Positions 1 through 5,913 of a DNA stretch of 5,946 nucleotides are shown in pieces. The stretch's first letter is position 1. Each line of letters begins with the position of its first letter. The translations under genes were made by a program, and so were the position numbers. The DNA comes from an uncultured Eubacteriales bacterium (GTDB taxonomy: Bacteria; Bacillota; Clostridia; Oscillospirales; Oscillospiraceae): NCBI GenBank assembly GCA_900552725.1, contig USAT01000107.1, forward strand, positions 1-5,946, in the 5' to 3' direction. The notes under the pieces were generated by a model. That model made no database searches. It saw only the letters and a program-made list of their open reading frames with translations, and was not told the origin of the DNA.

Positions 1-54
1 CCCTATTTCTCATACTTTTTTATTCGCTTGTCCAAGATGTATTATAGTCCTACA

Positions 55-119
55 AAATCGAAAAAATGTTTTACAAATATACCTTGTCGATGAAATCGCG
101 GTGTGGTATACTATATTAT
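55..119 (+). promoter_or_regulatory. Sigma-A type promoter of the radC-family gene
   Basis: The -35 element TTGTCG (84-89) lies exactly 17 bp before the -10 element TATACT (107-112). A TG at 104-105 gives an extended -10 (TGgTATACT). Transcription should start near 119, leaving a leader of about 43 nt before the GTG codon at 162. The stretch 55-82 just upstream is almost pure A/T and could act as an UP element. The spacer carries a small palindrome, CGATgaaATCG (88-98), which could be chance or a weak operator. I see no gene or gene end in bases 1-80. The promoter call is from the sequence; start site and strength are inferred. Confidence 0.75.
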
Positions 120-144
120 TGACGAAAAATCTCTTTTTACCGCT

Positions 145-160
145 GGAAGGGGGCGAGGAT
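145..160 (+). promoter_or_regulatory. Ribosome binding site fixing the GTG start of radC
   Basis: A purine-rich GGAAGGGGG (145-153) and a GAGG (155-158) sit directly before GTG at 162. No in-frame ATG lies nearby, and the protein sequence is RadC-like within a few codons of this GTG, so the non-ATG start is the best choice. Confidence 0.6.
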
Positions 161-161
161 C

Positions 162-833
162 GTGGGCGTACACGACGGACACCGTGCCAGAAAGAAGGAG
201 CAGTTCCGCCAGCACGGACTGGACGGCTTTGCCGATCACGAGGTGCTGGAGCTGCTGCTGTACTACGCCATCCCCCGGAAGGACACCAACGAGATCGCCC
301 ACCGGCTGCTGCAGAAGTTCGGCTCGCTGCAGAACGTATTCGCCGCCCCGGCGGAGGAGCTGGCGAAGGTGGACGGTGTGGGCGAGAGCGCGGCGCTGTT
401 CCTGACGCTGCTGCCCCAGGTGCAGAAGCGGGCCATGCGCAGCGGCGGCAAGGAGCGGGTGCTGAACAGCGTGGACAAATGCGGCCGTTATTTTCTGGAG
501 CTGTTGGGCCACGAGCGGCAGGAGCTGCTCTATCAGGCGTGCCTGGACGGCAAGGGCAAGCTGCTGAGCTGCAAGAAGCTGTCCCAGGGCAGCGCCGACT
601 GCACCTCCCTTTCGGTGCGTCAGGTGGTGGAAAACGCCCTGCTGTCCGGCGCCAGCGCCGTGGTGCTGGCACACAACCACCCCAGCGGCGTGGCCCTGCC
701 GTCAGAGAGTGACCGCGCCGTGACGCTGTGGGTGCGGGACGCGCTGAAAACCATGGACATCCGGCTATTGGATCACATCATCGTGGCGGATGACGATTTC
801 GTCAGCATGAACCAAAGCGGGTATTTGGTTTAA
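162..833 (+). CDS. radC: RadC family protein (JAB/MPN domain, UPF0758)
   Basis: This 223-residue protein has full family length. The N-terminal part (residues about 7-80) is a helix-hairpin-helix region typical of RadC; visible blocks are DHEVLELLLYYAIPRKDTN (25-43) and DGVGES (71-76). The C-terminal half (about 100-223) is the JAB1/MPN metalloprotease-like fold with the metal motif H171-x-H173-P-S-G and D184, plus LLDHIIV near 202-208. The Glu of the JAMM set is probably E120 or E121. The family was named after an E. coli radiation-sensitivity locus, but the radC102 allele was later traced to recG. A repair function is therefore not established and the biochemical activity is unknown. The start is GTG with a good ribosome site. 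A strong promoter lies upstream and a hairpin directly after the stop, so it is probably its own transcription unit. Family assignment is very secure; function is not. Confidence 0.93.
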   Translation: MGVHDGHRARKKEQFRQHGLDGFADHEVLELLLYYAIPRKDTNEIAHRLLQKFGSLQNVFAAPAEELAKVDGVGESAALFLTLLPQVQKRAMRSGGKERVLNSVDKCGRYFLELLGHERQELLYQACLDGKGKLLSCKKLSQGSADCTSLSVRQVVENALLSGASAVVLAHNHPSGVALPSESDRAVTLWVRDALKTMDIRLLDHIIVADDDFVSMNQSGYLV

Positions 834-836
834 TTA

Positions 837-863
837 AACTATGCAAGCGCTGCTTGCATAGTT
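837..863 (+). terminator. Perfect 11-bp hairpin after radC, possible terminator
   Basis: The arms AACTATGCAAG (837-847) and CTTGCATAGTT (853-863) are exact reverse complements around a 5-nt loop, CGCTG. The hairpin starts 4 nt after the radC stop codon, where an intrinsic terminator would sit. No T-run follows on the + strand; the next bases are CGGGCC. On the - strand the stem is followed by a weak TTTAATTAAA tract. It may end or stabilise the radC transcript, but the missing U-tract makes read-through into uvrB possible. Confidence 0.5.
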
Positions 864-864
864 C

Positions 865-943
865 GGGCCGTCGAGGACGCCGGCCCCTACGCACCGTATA
901 CCGATAGAACTCCGTAGGGGGCGGCGTCCCCGACGCCCCGCCG
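865..943. repeat. Intergenic dumbbell repeat, copy 1
   Basis: The core is a 23-bp inverted repeat with two mismatches: left arm 869-891, right arm 913-935, and a 21-nt centre (892-912). Each arm also folds by itself. GGGCCG (865-870) pairs with CGGCCC (881-886), and GGCGTC (923-928) pairs with GACGCC (932-937) over a CCC loop. The outline is hairpin, CCCTACG, about 20 nt, CCGTAGGG, hairpin. Copy 2 has the same outline 25 bp further on. No protein-coding reason for the structure is visible. It resembles a REP/MITE-like intergenic repeat; mobility and copy number in the genome cannot be judged from this window. Confidence 0.7.
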
Positions 944-967
944 AACAACGCTTCAGCGTCTACCGTG

Positions 968-1042
968 CGGCGGGGTGAGGTCACCCCGCCCTACGAAGCG
1001 GTATGTTGACATTCCGTAGGGCGGCATGACCACATGCCGCCG
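968..1042. repeat. Intergenic dumbbell repeat, copy 2
   Basis: The left hairpin has perfect 10-nt arms, GGCGGGGTGA (969-978) and TCACCCCGCC (981-990). The core inverted repeat is CCGCCCTACG (986-995) with CGTAGGGCGG (1015-1024) around a 19-nt centre. The right hairpin is GGCGGCATG (1020-1028), loop ACCA, CATGCCGCC (1033-1041). The layout matches copy 1, while the outer hairpin sequences differ but stay self-complementary. CCCCGCCG at the end of copy 1 (936-943) can also pair with CGGCGGGG at the start of copy 2 (968-975), giving an alternative fold. The element ends about 15 nt before the uvrB ribosome site. Confidence 0.7.
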
Positions 1043-1056
1043 CGGCGAAACACTCC

Positions 1057-1063
1057 AAAGGAG
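1057..1063 (+). promoter_or_regulatory. Ribosome binding site of uvrB
   Basis: AAAGGAG ends 7 nt before ATG 1071. It decides the start in favour of 1071 over the in-frame upstream ATG at 1026, which lies inside the repeat hairpin and lacks a ribosome site. Confidence 0.85.
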
Positions 1064-1070
1064 AACCCCT

Positions 1071-3035
1071 ATGCCTCAATTCAAAGTCCATTCCGAATAC
1101 TCCCCCGCCGGCGACCAGCCCCAGGCCATCGCGGCCCTGGCCGAGGGCGTGGACAACGGCCTGCGTGAGCAGGTGCTCAAGGGCGTCACCGGCTCCGGCA
1201 AGACCTATACCATGGCCAAGGTCATCGAGCAGGTGCAGCGCCCCACCCTGGTGCTGGCCCACAACAAAACCCTGGCCGCCCAGCTCTGCGAGGAGTTCCG
1301 GGAATTCTTCCCGGAAAACGCCGTGGAGTACTTTGTCTCCTACTATGACTACTACCAGCCGGAGGCCTATATCCCCCACACCGACACCTATATTGAGAAG
1401 GACGCCTCCACCAACGAGGAAATCGACCGCCTGCGGCTTTCCGCCACCTGCGCCCTGCTGGAGCGGCGGGATGTGATCGTGGTGTCGTCGGTCAGCTGCA
1501 TCTACGGTCTGGGTGAACCGGACGACTTCGCCCGGATGATGATCTCCCTGCGCACCGGCATGACCATGGACCGGGACGAGCTGCTGCGCCGCCTGGTGGA
1601 GGACCGGTACGAGCGCAACGACGTGGCCTTCCAGCGCAACGTGTTCCGCGTCCGGGGCGACACGGTGGAGCTGTACCCCGCCTACTATAAAGACCGCGCC
1701 ATCCGGGTGGAGTTCTTCGGCGACGAGATCGACCGCATCACCGAGTTCCACCCCGTTACCGGCGCGGCCATGAAAACGCTGAACCATGTGGCCATCTACC
1801 CCGCCAGCCACTACGTCACCCCCAAGGACAAGATGGACGCCGCCATCATCCAGATCAAGAAGGAGCTGGCGGAGCGCCTGCAATTCTTCGAGGAGAACAA
1901 CATGCTGGTGGAGGCCCAGCGCCTGCGCCAGCGGACGGAATACGACATGGAGATGATGACCGAGCTGGGCTACTGCTCCGGTATCGAGAACTACTCCCGC
2001 GTCATCTCCCAGCGGCCCGCCGGGTCGCCGCCCATGACGCTGCTGGACTTCTTCCCCGATGATTTCCTGCTGTTCGTGGACGAGAGCCATGTGACGCTGC
2101 CGCAGGTGCGGGCCATGTACAACGGCGACCGGGCCCGTAAGGAGAGCCTGGTGCGCTACGGCTTCCGCCTGCCCTGCGCCTTCGATAACCGGCCCCTGAA
2201 ATTCGAGGAGTTCGAGGAGCGGTTCCACCAGGCTATCTACGTCTCCGCCACTCCCGGCGAGTACGAGAAGGCCCACGCCGACCAGGTGGTGGAGCAGGTG
2301 ATCCGCCCCACGGGACTGCTGGATCCCCGTATCGAGCTGCGGCCCGTGGTGGGCCAGATCGACGATCTGTCCGCCGAGATCCGCGCCCGGGCGGAGCGGA
2401 ACGAGCGTGTGCTGGTGACCACCCTCACCAAACGGATGGCGGAGGATCTGACCGCCCACTTCCGCCAGAACGGCATCCGTGTGCGGTACATGCACTCTGA
2501 CGTGGCGGCGCTGGAGCGGATGGAGATCATCCGCGACCTGCGATTGGGCGAGTTCGACGTGCTGGTGGGCATCAACCTGCTGCGTGAGGGCCTCGACCTG
2601 CCGGAGGTCAGTCTGGTGGCCATTCTGGACGCGGACAAGGAGGGTTTCCTCCGCAGCGAGACCAGCCTGATCCAGACCATCGGCCGCGCCGCCCGCAACG
2701 CCGAGGGTCTGGTGATCCTCTACGCCGACACGGTGACGCCCTCCATGCGGGCCGCCATGGACGAGACGGAGCGCCGCCGGAAATTACAGGACGACTTCAA
2801 CAAGGCCCACGGCATCACGCCTCGTACCATCCGCAAGAGCGTGCGGGAGATGGTGGAGATCAGCCACAGCGCCGAGGAGGCATCCCAGCTTTCCAAGAAG
2901 AAGCTCAGCGACCGGGAGCGGGCCGAGACCATCGCCCGTCTGGAAAAGGAAATGAAGGCCGCCAGCAAGATGCTGGAATTCGAGTACGCCGCGCTGCTGC
3001 GTGACCAGATCATCGAACTGCGAGGCGGCAAATGA
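1071..3035 (+). CDS. uvrB: Excinuclease ABC subunit B (UvrB)
   Basis: UvrB is the damage-verifying helicase-like subunit of nucleotide excision repair. UvrA loads it on DNA, it inserts a beta-hairpin between the strands, and it recruits UvrC for incision. The protein is 654 residues, normal for the family. In order: Walker A GVTGSGKT (38-45), beta-hairpin with the aromatic run YYDYYQPEAYIP (91-102), Walker B VDESH (336-340), motif V GINLLREGLDLP (500-511), motif VI QTIGRAARN (535-543), and a C-terminal UVR motif (about 621-652) that contacts UvrC. All key residues look intact. The start at 1071 follows a strong AAAGGAG, and the protein begins in the usual UvrB way there. uvrA is not the next gene, unlike in many bacteria. 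No clear promoter is seen directly upstream; expression may come from the repeat region or from radC read-through. A weak LexA-like site lies at 942-955. Identification is essentially certain. Confidence 0.98.
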   Translation: MPQFKVHSEYSPAGDQPQAIAALAEGVDNGLREQVLKGVTGSGKTYTMAKVIEQVQRPTLVLAHNKTLAAQLCEEFREFFPENAVEYFVSYYDYYQPEAYIPHTDTYIEKDASTNEEIDRLRLSATCALLERRDVIVVSSVSCIYGLGEPDDFARMMISLRTGMTMDRDELLRRLVEDRYERNDVAFQRNVFRVRGDTVELYPAYYKDRAIRVEFFGDEIDRITEFHPVTGAAMKTLNHVAIYPASHYVTPKDKMDAAIIQIKKELAERLQFFEENNMLVEAQRLRQRTEYDMEMMTELGYCSGIENYSRVISQRPAGSPPMTLLDFFPDDFLLFVDESHVTLPQVRAMYNGDRARKESLVRYGFRLPCAFDNRPLKFEEFEERFHQAIYVSATPGEYEKAHADQVVEQVIRPTGLLDPRIELRPVVGQIDDLSAEIRARAERNERVLVTTLTKRMAEDLTAHFRQNGIRVRYMHSDVAALERMEIIRDLRLGEFDVLVGINLLREGLDLPEVSLVAILDADKEGFLRSETSLIQTIGRAARNAEGLVILYADTVTPSMRAAMDETERRRKLQDDFNKAHGITPRTIRKSVREMVEISHSAEEASQLSKKKLSDRERAETIARLEKEMKAASKMLEFEYAALLRDQIIELRGGK

Positions 3036-3787
3036 TGCCCAGCCCGGAAGACTTCCACCGGGACATCCGGGCGGCCAAGCGCTTCGGACTGGTGCAGGGG
3101 CTGCTGCTCCTGCCATCCATGTTCAGCCTTATTCTGGCTATCGCCTTTGCCGTAGGCGGGGACTGGCGGGAAGCCGCCGTGACCGCCGGTATCTGCGCGG
3201 TTTTCATCGGTGTGCTGGTCTGTCTTGAGCGTCGGCAAAAGCGCCTGCGCCGGGAGTCGACCCGGTATTATACCTTCCCCCTTTCCCGTGTCTTCGACTA
3301 CGAGACAGTCTGCGCCGCCATAGAGACCGCGCCGGGCGTTCAATGGACGCACCTCTGCGATGAGACCGCCAGGATCTGCCGGATCGAGGGAGCGTTTTCG
3401 TGGCGGGTGGCGCTGCTGCATCAGCCGGAGTTCTCCGCATCCGCCTGCAAGGCCCAGCGTGACCGGGCCAACCGGGCCGCCAACCGCGCCCATCCGGAAA
3501 AGCAGGAGGGCCCTCGGTGGGAGATCGCGTCCCGCGCCCGTGTCAATCTTGTGGTGTGCGACGCCATGAATGACGCGCTTTCCCGCTATATCGGCACCCA
3601 TGCCCAGCATCTGCTGTCGTGCAACGAGAGCATCATCAACATGGCGGTGGTGGGCGATCGCCTGCTGATGCCGTCTGTCCGCGGCGCGGATGTGGATGAT
3701 CCCTCTCTGAAGCGCTATGCCCGCAGCGCCGGCCTGATCTGGTCGCTGCTGTGTCAAAATTCAACCGAAACGAGAAACGAATCATGA
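3032..3787 (+). CDS. Unrecognised membrane-anchored protein, two TM segments
   Basis: I do not recognise this 251-residue protein. Two hydrophobic segments (about residues 19-41 and 46-66) form a likely N-terminal membrane hairpin, followed by the basic stretch ERRQKRLRR (66-74), which predicts both ends in the cytoplasm. The remaining 175 or so residues look soluble. They include an Arg/Ala-rich helical stretch (about 139-156) and a hydrophobic-patterned segment (about 169-215). There are six cysteines but no CxxC pair, and I see no catalytic motif. The ATG overlaps the uvrB stop (ATGA) with GAGG at 3022-3025 before it; a second ATG at 3035 is equally possible. Its own stop overlaps the next start in the same way. 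The reading frame is open throughout and tightly coupled on both sides, so it is almost surely a real gene. A functional tie to UvrB is unproven. Confidence 0.85.
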   Translation: MMPSPEDFHRDIRAAKRFGLVQGLLLLPSMFSLILAIAFAVGGDWREAAVTAGICAVFIGVLVCLERRQKRLRRESTRYYTFPLSRVFDYETVCAAIETAPGVQWTHLCDETARICRIEGAFSWRVALLHQPEFSASACKAQRDRANRAANRAHPEKQEGPRWEIASRARVNLVVCDAMNDALSRYIGTHAQHLLSCNESIINMAVVGDRLLMPSVRGADVDDPSLKRYARSAGLIWSLLCQNSTETRNES

Positions 3788-4692
3788 AAAAGACCATCTC
3801 CTATCTCTACGTCATCCTGGGCGCGGCCTGCTGGGGCTTTATCGGCCTTTTTAACCGCATGCTGGGCGAAGCGGGTGTATCCGTCTGGAACCGCGTGTTC
3901 ATCCGCAACTTCATCAGCCTCGTGCTGCTGACGGTGGTGTTCGCCCTGTTCCACCGGCAGGTGTTCCGCATCAAGCTGAAGCATCTGCCCATCTTCCTGG
4001 CGGCGGGCCTGATCAGCGTGCTGTGCCTGGCCATCACCTACTTCAACTGCCAGATGCGCTGCTCCCTGGCGGTGGCGGGCATCCTGCTGTACCTGGCCCC
4101 TTCCTTCGTGGTGCTGATGAGCGCCCTGCTGTGGAAGGCGCCCCTGACGAAGCGGAAGCTGCTGGCGCTGGCCCTGTCCTTCGCGGGCTGCGCGCTGGTC
4201 AGCGGCATCGTGGGCGGCGACACCTCTGTGTCCGCCGTGGGACTGCTGCTGGGCGTGGGCGCGGGCTTCTGCTACGCCACCTATACCATCTTCGCCCACT
4301 ACGGCTTGACCCATTACGACAGCTACACCATGATCTACTGGACGTTCCTGGTGGCGGGCATCGGCTCGCTGTTCTTTCTGAACCCCACGGAGCTGGCCGC
4401 CGCGCTGCCTGACAGCCGCCTGTGGCTGGGATCGGCGGGCCTGGTGCTCATCGCCACGGTGCTGCCCTACATCTTCTACACCAAGGGCCTGGAGGGTGTG
4501 GAGAGCGGCAAGGCATCCATCATCGCCAATGTAGAGCCGGTGGTGGCGGCGCTGACCGGCGTGGTGTTTTTCCATGAGGCCCTCAGCATCTGGACGCTGC
4601 TGGGCGTCTGCTGCGTGCTGGGCGGCGTGATCCTGCTGGCGAAAGGAGACGACACATGCAAAGAATCCAATTCCTCAACGGCTTCCACCTGA
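3784..4692 (+). CDS. EamA/DMT-family transporter, 10 TM
   Basis: This is an inner-membrane drug/metabolite transporter of the EamA type, which usually export amino acids or other small metabolites; the substrate cannot be read here. From ATG 3784 the protein has 302 residues, the usual family length. About ten hydrophobic segments fall near 6-25, 36-56, 69-88, 95-117, 124-142, 151-170, 182-200, 214-232, 245-263 and 268-286, forming two repeats of five. The end of the second repeat carries the common NVEPVVAAL...FFHEAL pattern (249-266). A GTG at 3751 would add 11 polar residues and has no ribosome site; the ATG at 3784 overlaps the previous stop (ATGA), suggesting translational coupling with only a weak GAG nearby. 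The last ten or so residues (KESNSSTAST) are hydrophilic and are encoded mostly within the overlap with the next gene, so they are probably dispensable. Confidence 0.92.
   Translation: MKKTISYLYVILGAACWGFIGLFNRMLGEAGVSVWNRVFIRNFISLVLLTVVFALFHRQVFRIKLKHLPIFLAAGLISVLCLAITYFNCQMRCSLAVAGILLYLAPSFVVLMSALLWKAPLTKRKLLALALSFAGCALVSGIVGGDTSVSAVGLLLGVGAGFCYATYTIFAHYGLTHYDSYTMIYWTFLVAGIGSLFFLNPTELAAALPDSRLWLGSAGLVLIATVLPYIFYTKGLEGVESGKASIIANVEPVVAALTGVVFFHEALSIWTLLGVCCVLGGVILLAKGDDTCKESNSSTAST
4642..4648 (+). promoter_or_regulatory. Ribosome binding site of the TraX-family gene, inside the EamA gene
   Basis: AAAGGAG ends 7 nt before ATG 4656 and lies wholly within the EamA coding sequence. It supports the start at 4656 and hence a real 37-nt overlap of the two genes. 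Confidence 0.8.
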
Positions 4693-5366
4693 AGCTCATC
4701 GCCATCTGCACCATGCTCATCGACCACATGGGCTATACGCTGTTCCCCGGCGTCATGTGGCTGCGGTGCGTCGGACGGGTGGCCTTCCCCATCTTCTGCT
4801 TTCTGATCGCCGAGGGCTGCGTATACACCCATGACCGGAAGAAATATGCGCTGCGCCTGCTGGTGTTCGCCCTGCTGTCCGAGATCCCTTTCAACCTGAT
4901 GAACAGCGGCATGATATGGGATCCCTATGATCAGAATGTGCTGTGGACGCTGCTTCTCGGTGCGCTGGTCTGCTGGCTCATGGATTGGGCGCTGAAAAAG
5001 TGCACGCCGCTCTCCTTCGTGCTGACGGGCGCGATTATGTTGGCCGCCTACTGGCTGCTGGAGATCGGCAATACCGACTACGGCGGCTGGGGCATGCTGC
5101 TGGTGGCCGCGTTCTACGGCGTTCACCGCGCACCCAGCGGAGCAGTAGTGAAGATGATCGCCCAGGCTTTCGGCCTCGCCTTTTTCTCCATCGGTGTCAT
5201 GGGCGGCTATCTGTCCATCGAGCTGTGGTCGCTGGTGTCGCTGGCGCCTATCTGGCTCTATAACGGCCAAAGAGGCTTTTCCCACAAGGCGGTGCAGTAC
5301 GGCTTTTACGCCTTTTACCCCGTTCATATTCTCATATTGTCCCTGATCGCAATGTACCGATATTAA
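4656..5366 (+). CDS. TraX family integral membrane protein
   Basis: This 236-residue multi-pass membrane protein matches the TraX family, named for the F-plasmid protein needed for N-terminal acetylation of pilin. Visible family blocks are HLKLIA...MLIDHMGY (11-27), GRVAFPIFCFLIAEG (40-54), RLLVFALLSEIPFN (67-80), NVLWTLLLG (94-102), DYGGWG (141-146), YNGQRG (202-207) and FYAFYPVHI (217-225). His24 and the Arg41/Glu53 region are the polar residues best placed for activity, by inference. Most of the chain is hydrophobic, with roughly seven to nine membrane segments. No pilin, relaxase or other conjugation gene is nearby, so this chromosomal copy probably modifies another substrate, possibly as a membrane O- or N-acyltransferase; the target is unknown. 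The start is set by AAAGGAG at 4642-4648, and the gene overlaps the EamA gene by 37 nt. Confidence 0.93.
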   Translation: MQRIQFLNGFHLKLIAICTMLIDHMGYTLFPGVMWLRCVGRVAFPIFCFLIAEGCVYTHDRKKYALRLLVFALLSEIPFNLMNSGMIWDPYDQNVLWTLLLGALVCWLMDWALKKCTPLSFVLTGAIMLAAYWLLEIGNTDYGGWGMLLVAAFYGVHRAPSGAVVKMIAQAFGLAFFSIGVMGGYLSIELWSLVSLAPIWLYNGQRGFSHKAVQYGFYAFYPVHILILSLIAMYRY

Positions 5367-5373
5367 CAATAAC

Positions 5374-5380
5374 AAGGAGG
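5374..5380 (+). promoter_or_regulatory. Ribosome binding site of ybaK
   Basis: AAGGAGG is a near-perfect anti-16S match, 8 nt before ATG 5389 and within the 22-nt gap after the TraX-family stop. No promoter fits in the gap, so ybaK is probably co-transcribed with the upstream genes. Confidence 0.8.
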
Positions 5381-5388
5381 CTGTCCCT

Positions 5389-5871
5389 ATGGCAAAGAAC
5401 AAGGAAGAAAAGACCAACGTCATGCGGACGCTGGATCAGAAGAAGATCCCCTATACCGCCTTTTCCTACGATCCCAACGGCCCCATCGACGGTGTGTCGG
5501 TGGCGGCGGAGACAGGGCTGGACGCCGCCAGTGTGTTCAAGACGCTGGTGACAAAGGGCGCCAGCGGGGCATACTATGTATTCGATATCCCCGTGGCGGA
5601 AAATCTTGATTTGAAGAAGGCCGCCAAGGCGGTGGGCGAAAAGTCCATCGCCATGCTGCCCCAGAAGGAGCTGCTGCCCCTGACGGGCTATGTCCACGGC
5701 GGCTGCTCCCCCGTGGGCATGAAGAAGCAGTTCCCCACCGTGTTTCACGAGACAGTAAACGACCTTGCGCTGGTGACCGTTTCCGCCGGAAAGATCGGCC
5801 ATCAGGTGCAGGTGAAGCCGGCGGCGCTGCTGGATCTCCTCCGGGCTAAAACGGCGGATGTGGTGGTGTAA
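5389..5871 (+). CDS. ybaK: Cys-tRNA(Pro) deacylase, YbaK/EbsC family
   Basis: This 160-residue protein has the usual YbaK length. YbaK is a free-standing editing enzyme that hydrolyses Cys-tRNA(Pro) formed when prolyl-tRNA synthetase mischarges cysteine; it acts in the cytoplasm. Diagnostic features are the conserved lysine in VFKTLV (K51), FDIPVAENLDLKKAAKA (65-81), and the glycine-rich block GGCSPVGMKKQFPT (104-117), which is the YbaK form and not the ProX/INS-domain form. The first 12 or so residues (KNKEEKTNV) are a polar extension before the core. The ribosome site AAGGAGG is strong. The gene ends the run and is followed by two hairpins. A general role in translation fidelity fits housekeeping expression. 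Substrate preference within the YbaK superfamily is inferred from the motif match. Confidence 0.95.
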   Translation: MAKNKEEKTNVMRTLDQKKIPYTAFSYDPNGPIDGVSVAAETGLDAASVFKTLVTKGASGAYYVFDIPVAENLDLKKAAKAVGEKSIAMLPQKELLPLTGYVHGGCSPVGMKKQFPTVFHETVNDLALVTVSAGKIGHQVQVKPAALLDLLRAKTADVVV

Positions 5872-5880
5872 GAAGGATTT

Positions 5881-5896
5881 CGCGCCTTCGGGCGCG
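5881..5896 (+). terminator. UUCG-loop hairpin after ybaK
   Basis: CGCGCC (5881-5886), loop TTCG, GGCGCG (5891-5896) is a perfect 6-bp all-GC stem closed by a C(UUCG)G tetraloop, an exceptionally stable RNA hairpin. It begins 10 nt after the ybaK stop. GAAGG (5872-5876) could also pair with CCTTC (5904-5908) around it. No T-run follows, so it may be a 3'-end stabiliser or an atypical terminator. Confidence 0.5.
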
Positions 5897-5913
5897 AGGG
5901 CGGCCTTCAGCGA

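Noticed and set aside
10..672. 220-residue - strand frame opposite radC and 203-residue + strand frame at 101-712
   Set aside because: Arg/Pro/Ala-rich out-of-frame readings of radC with no family pattern.
1006..1011. TTGACA as a -35 box for uvrB inside the centre of repeat copy 2
   Set aside because: No TATAAT-like hexamer lies 15-19 bp downstream; that region is the GC-rich right hairpin.
865..1042. CRISPR-like array
   Set aside because: Only two units are present, they are inverted-repeat elements and not direct repeats with uniform spacers, and no cas gene is nearby.
834..1070. tRNA, riboswitch or T-box in the uvrB leader
   Set aside because: The hairpins are repeat-like, with no tRNA cloverleaf, T-box core or known riboswitch motif that I can recognise.
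981..2495. 504-residue open frame on the - strand opposite uvrB
   Set aside because: It is antisense to an unambiguous uvrB, has His/Gly/Val-rich low-complexity composition, and lacks a recognisable domain. It is a codon-bias shadow of GC-rich coding DNA.
2720..3757. 345-residue open frame on the - strand opposite the end of uvrB and the two-TM gene
   Set aside because: It has no family resemblance and overlaps two coupled + strand genes with good starts, so it is a shadow frame.
3754..5423. Long - strand frames (273 and 315 residues) opposite the transporter and TraX-family genes
   Set aside because: They are Gln/His/Ala-rich products typical of reverse-complemented membrane-protein codons, with no ribosome sites or domains.
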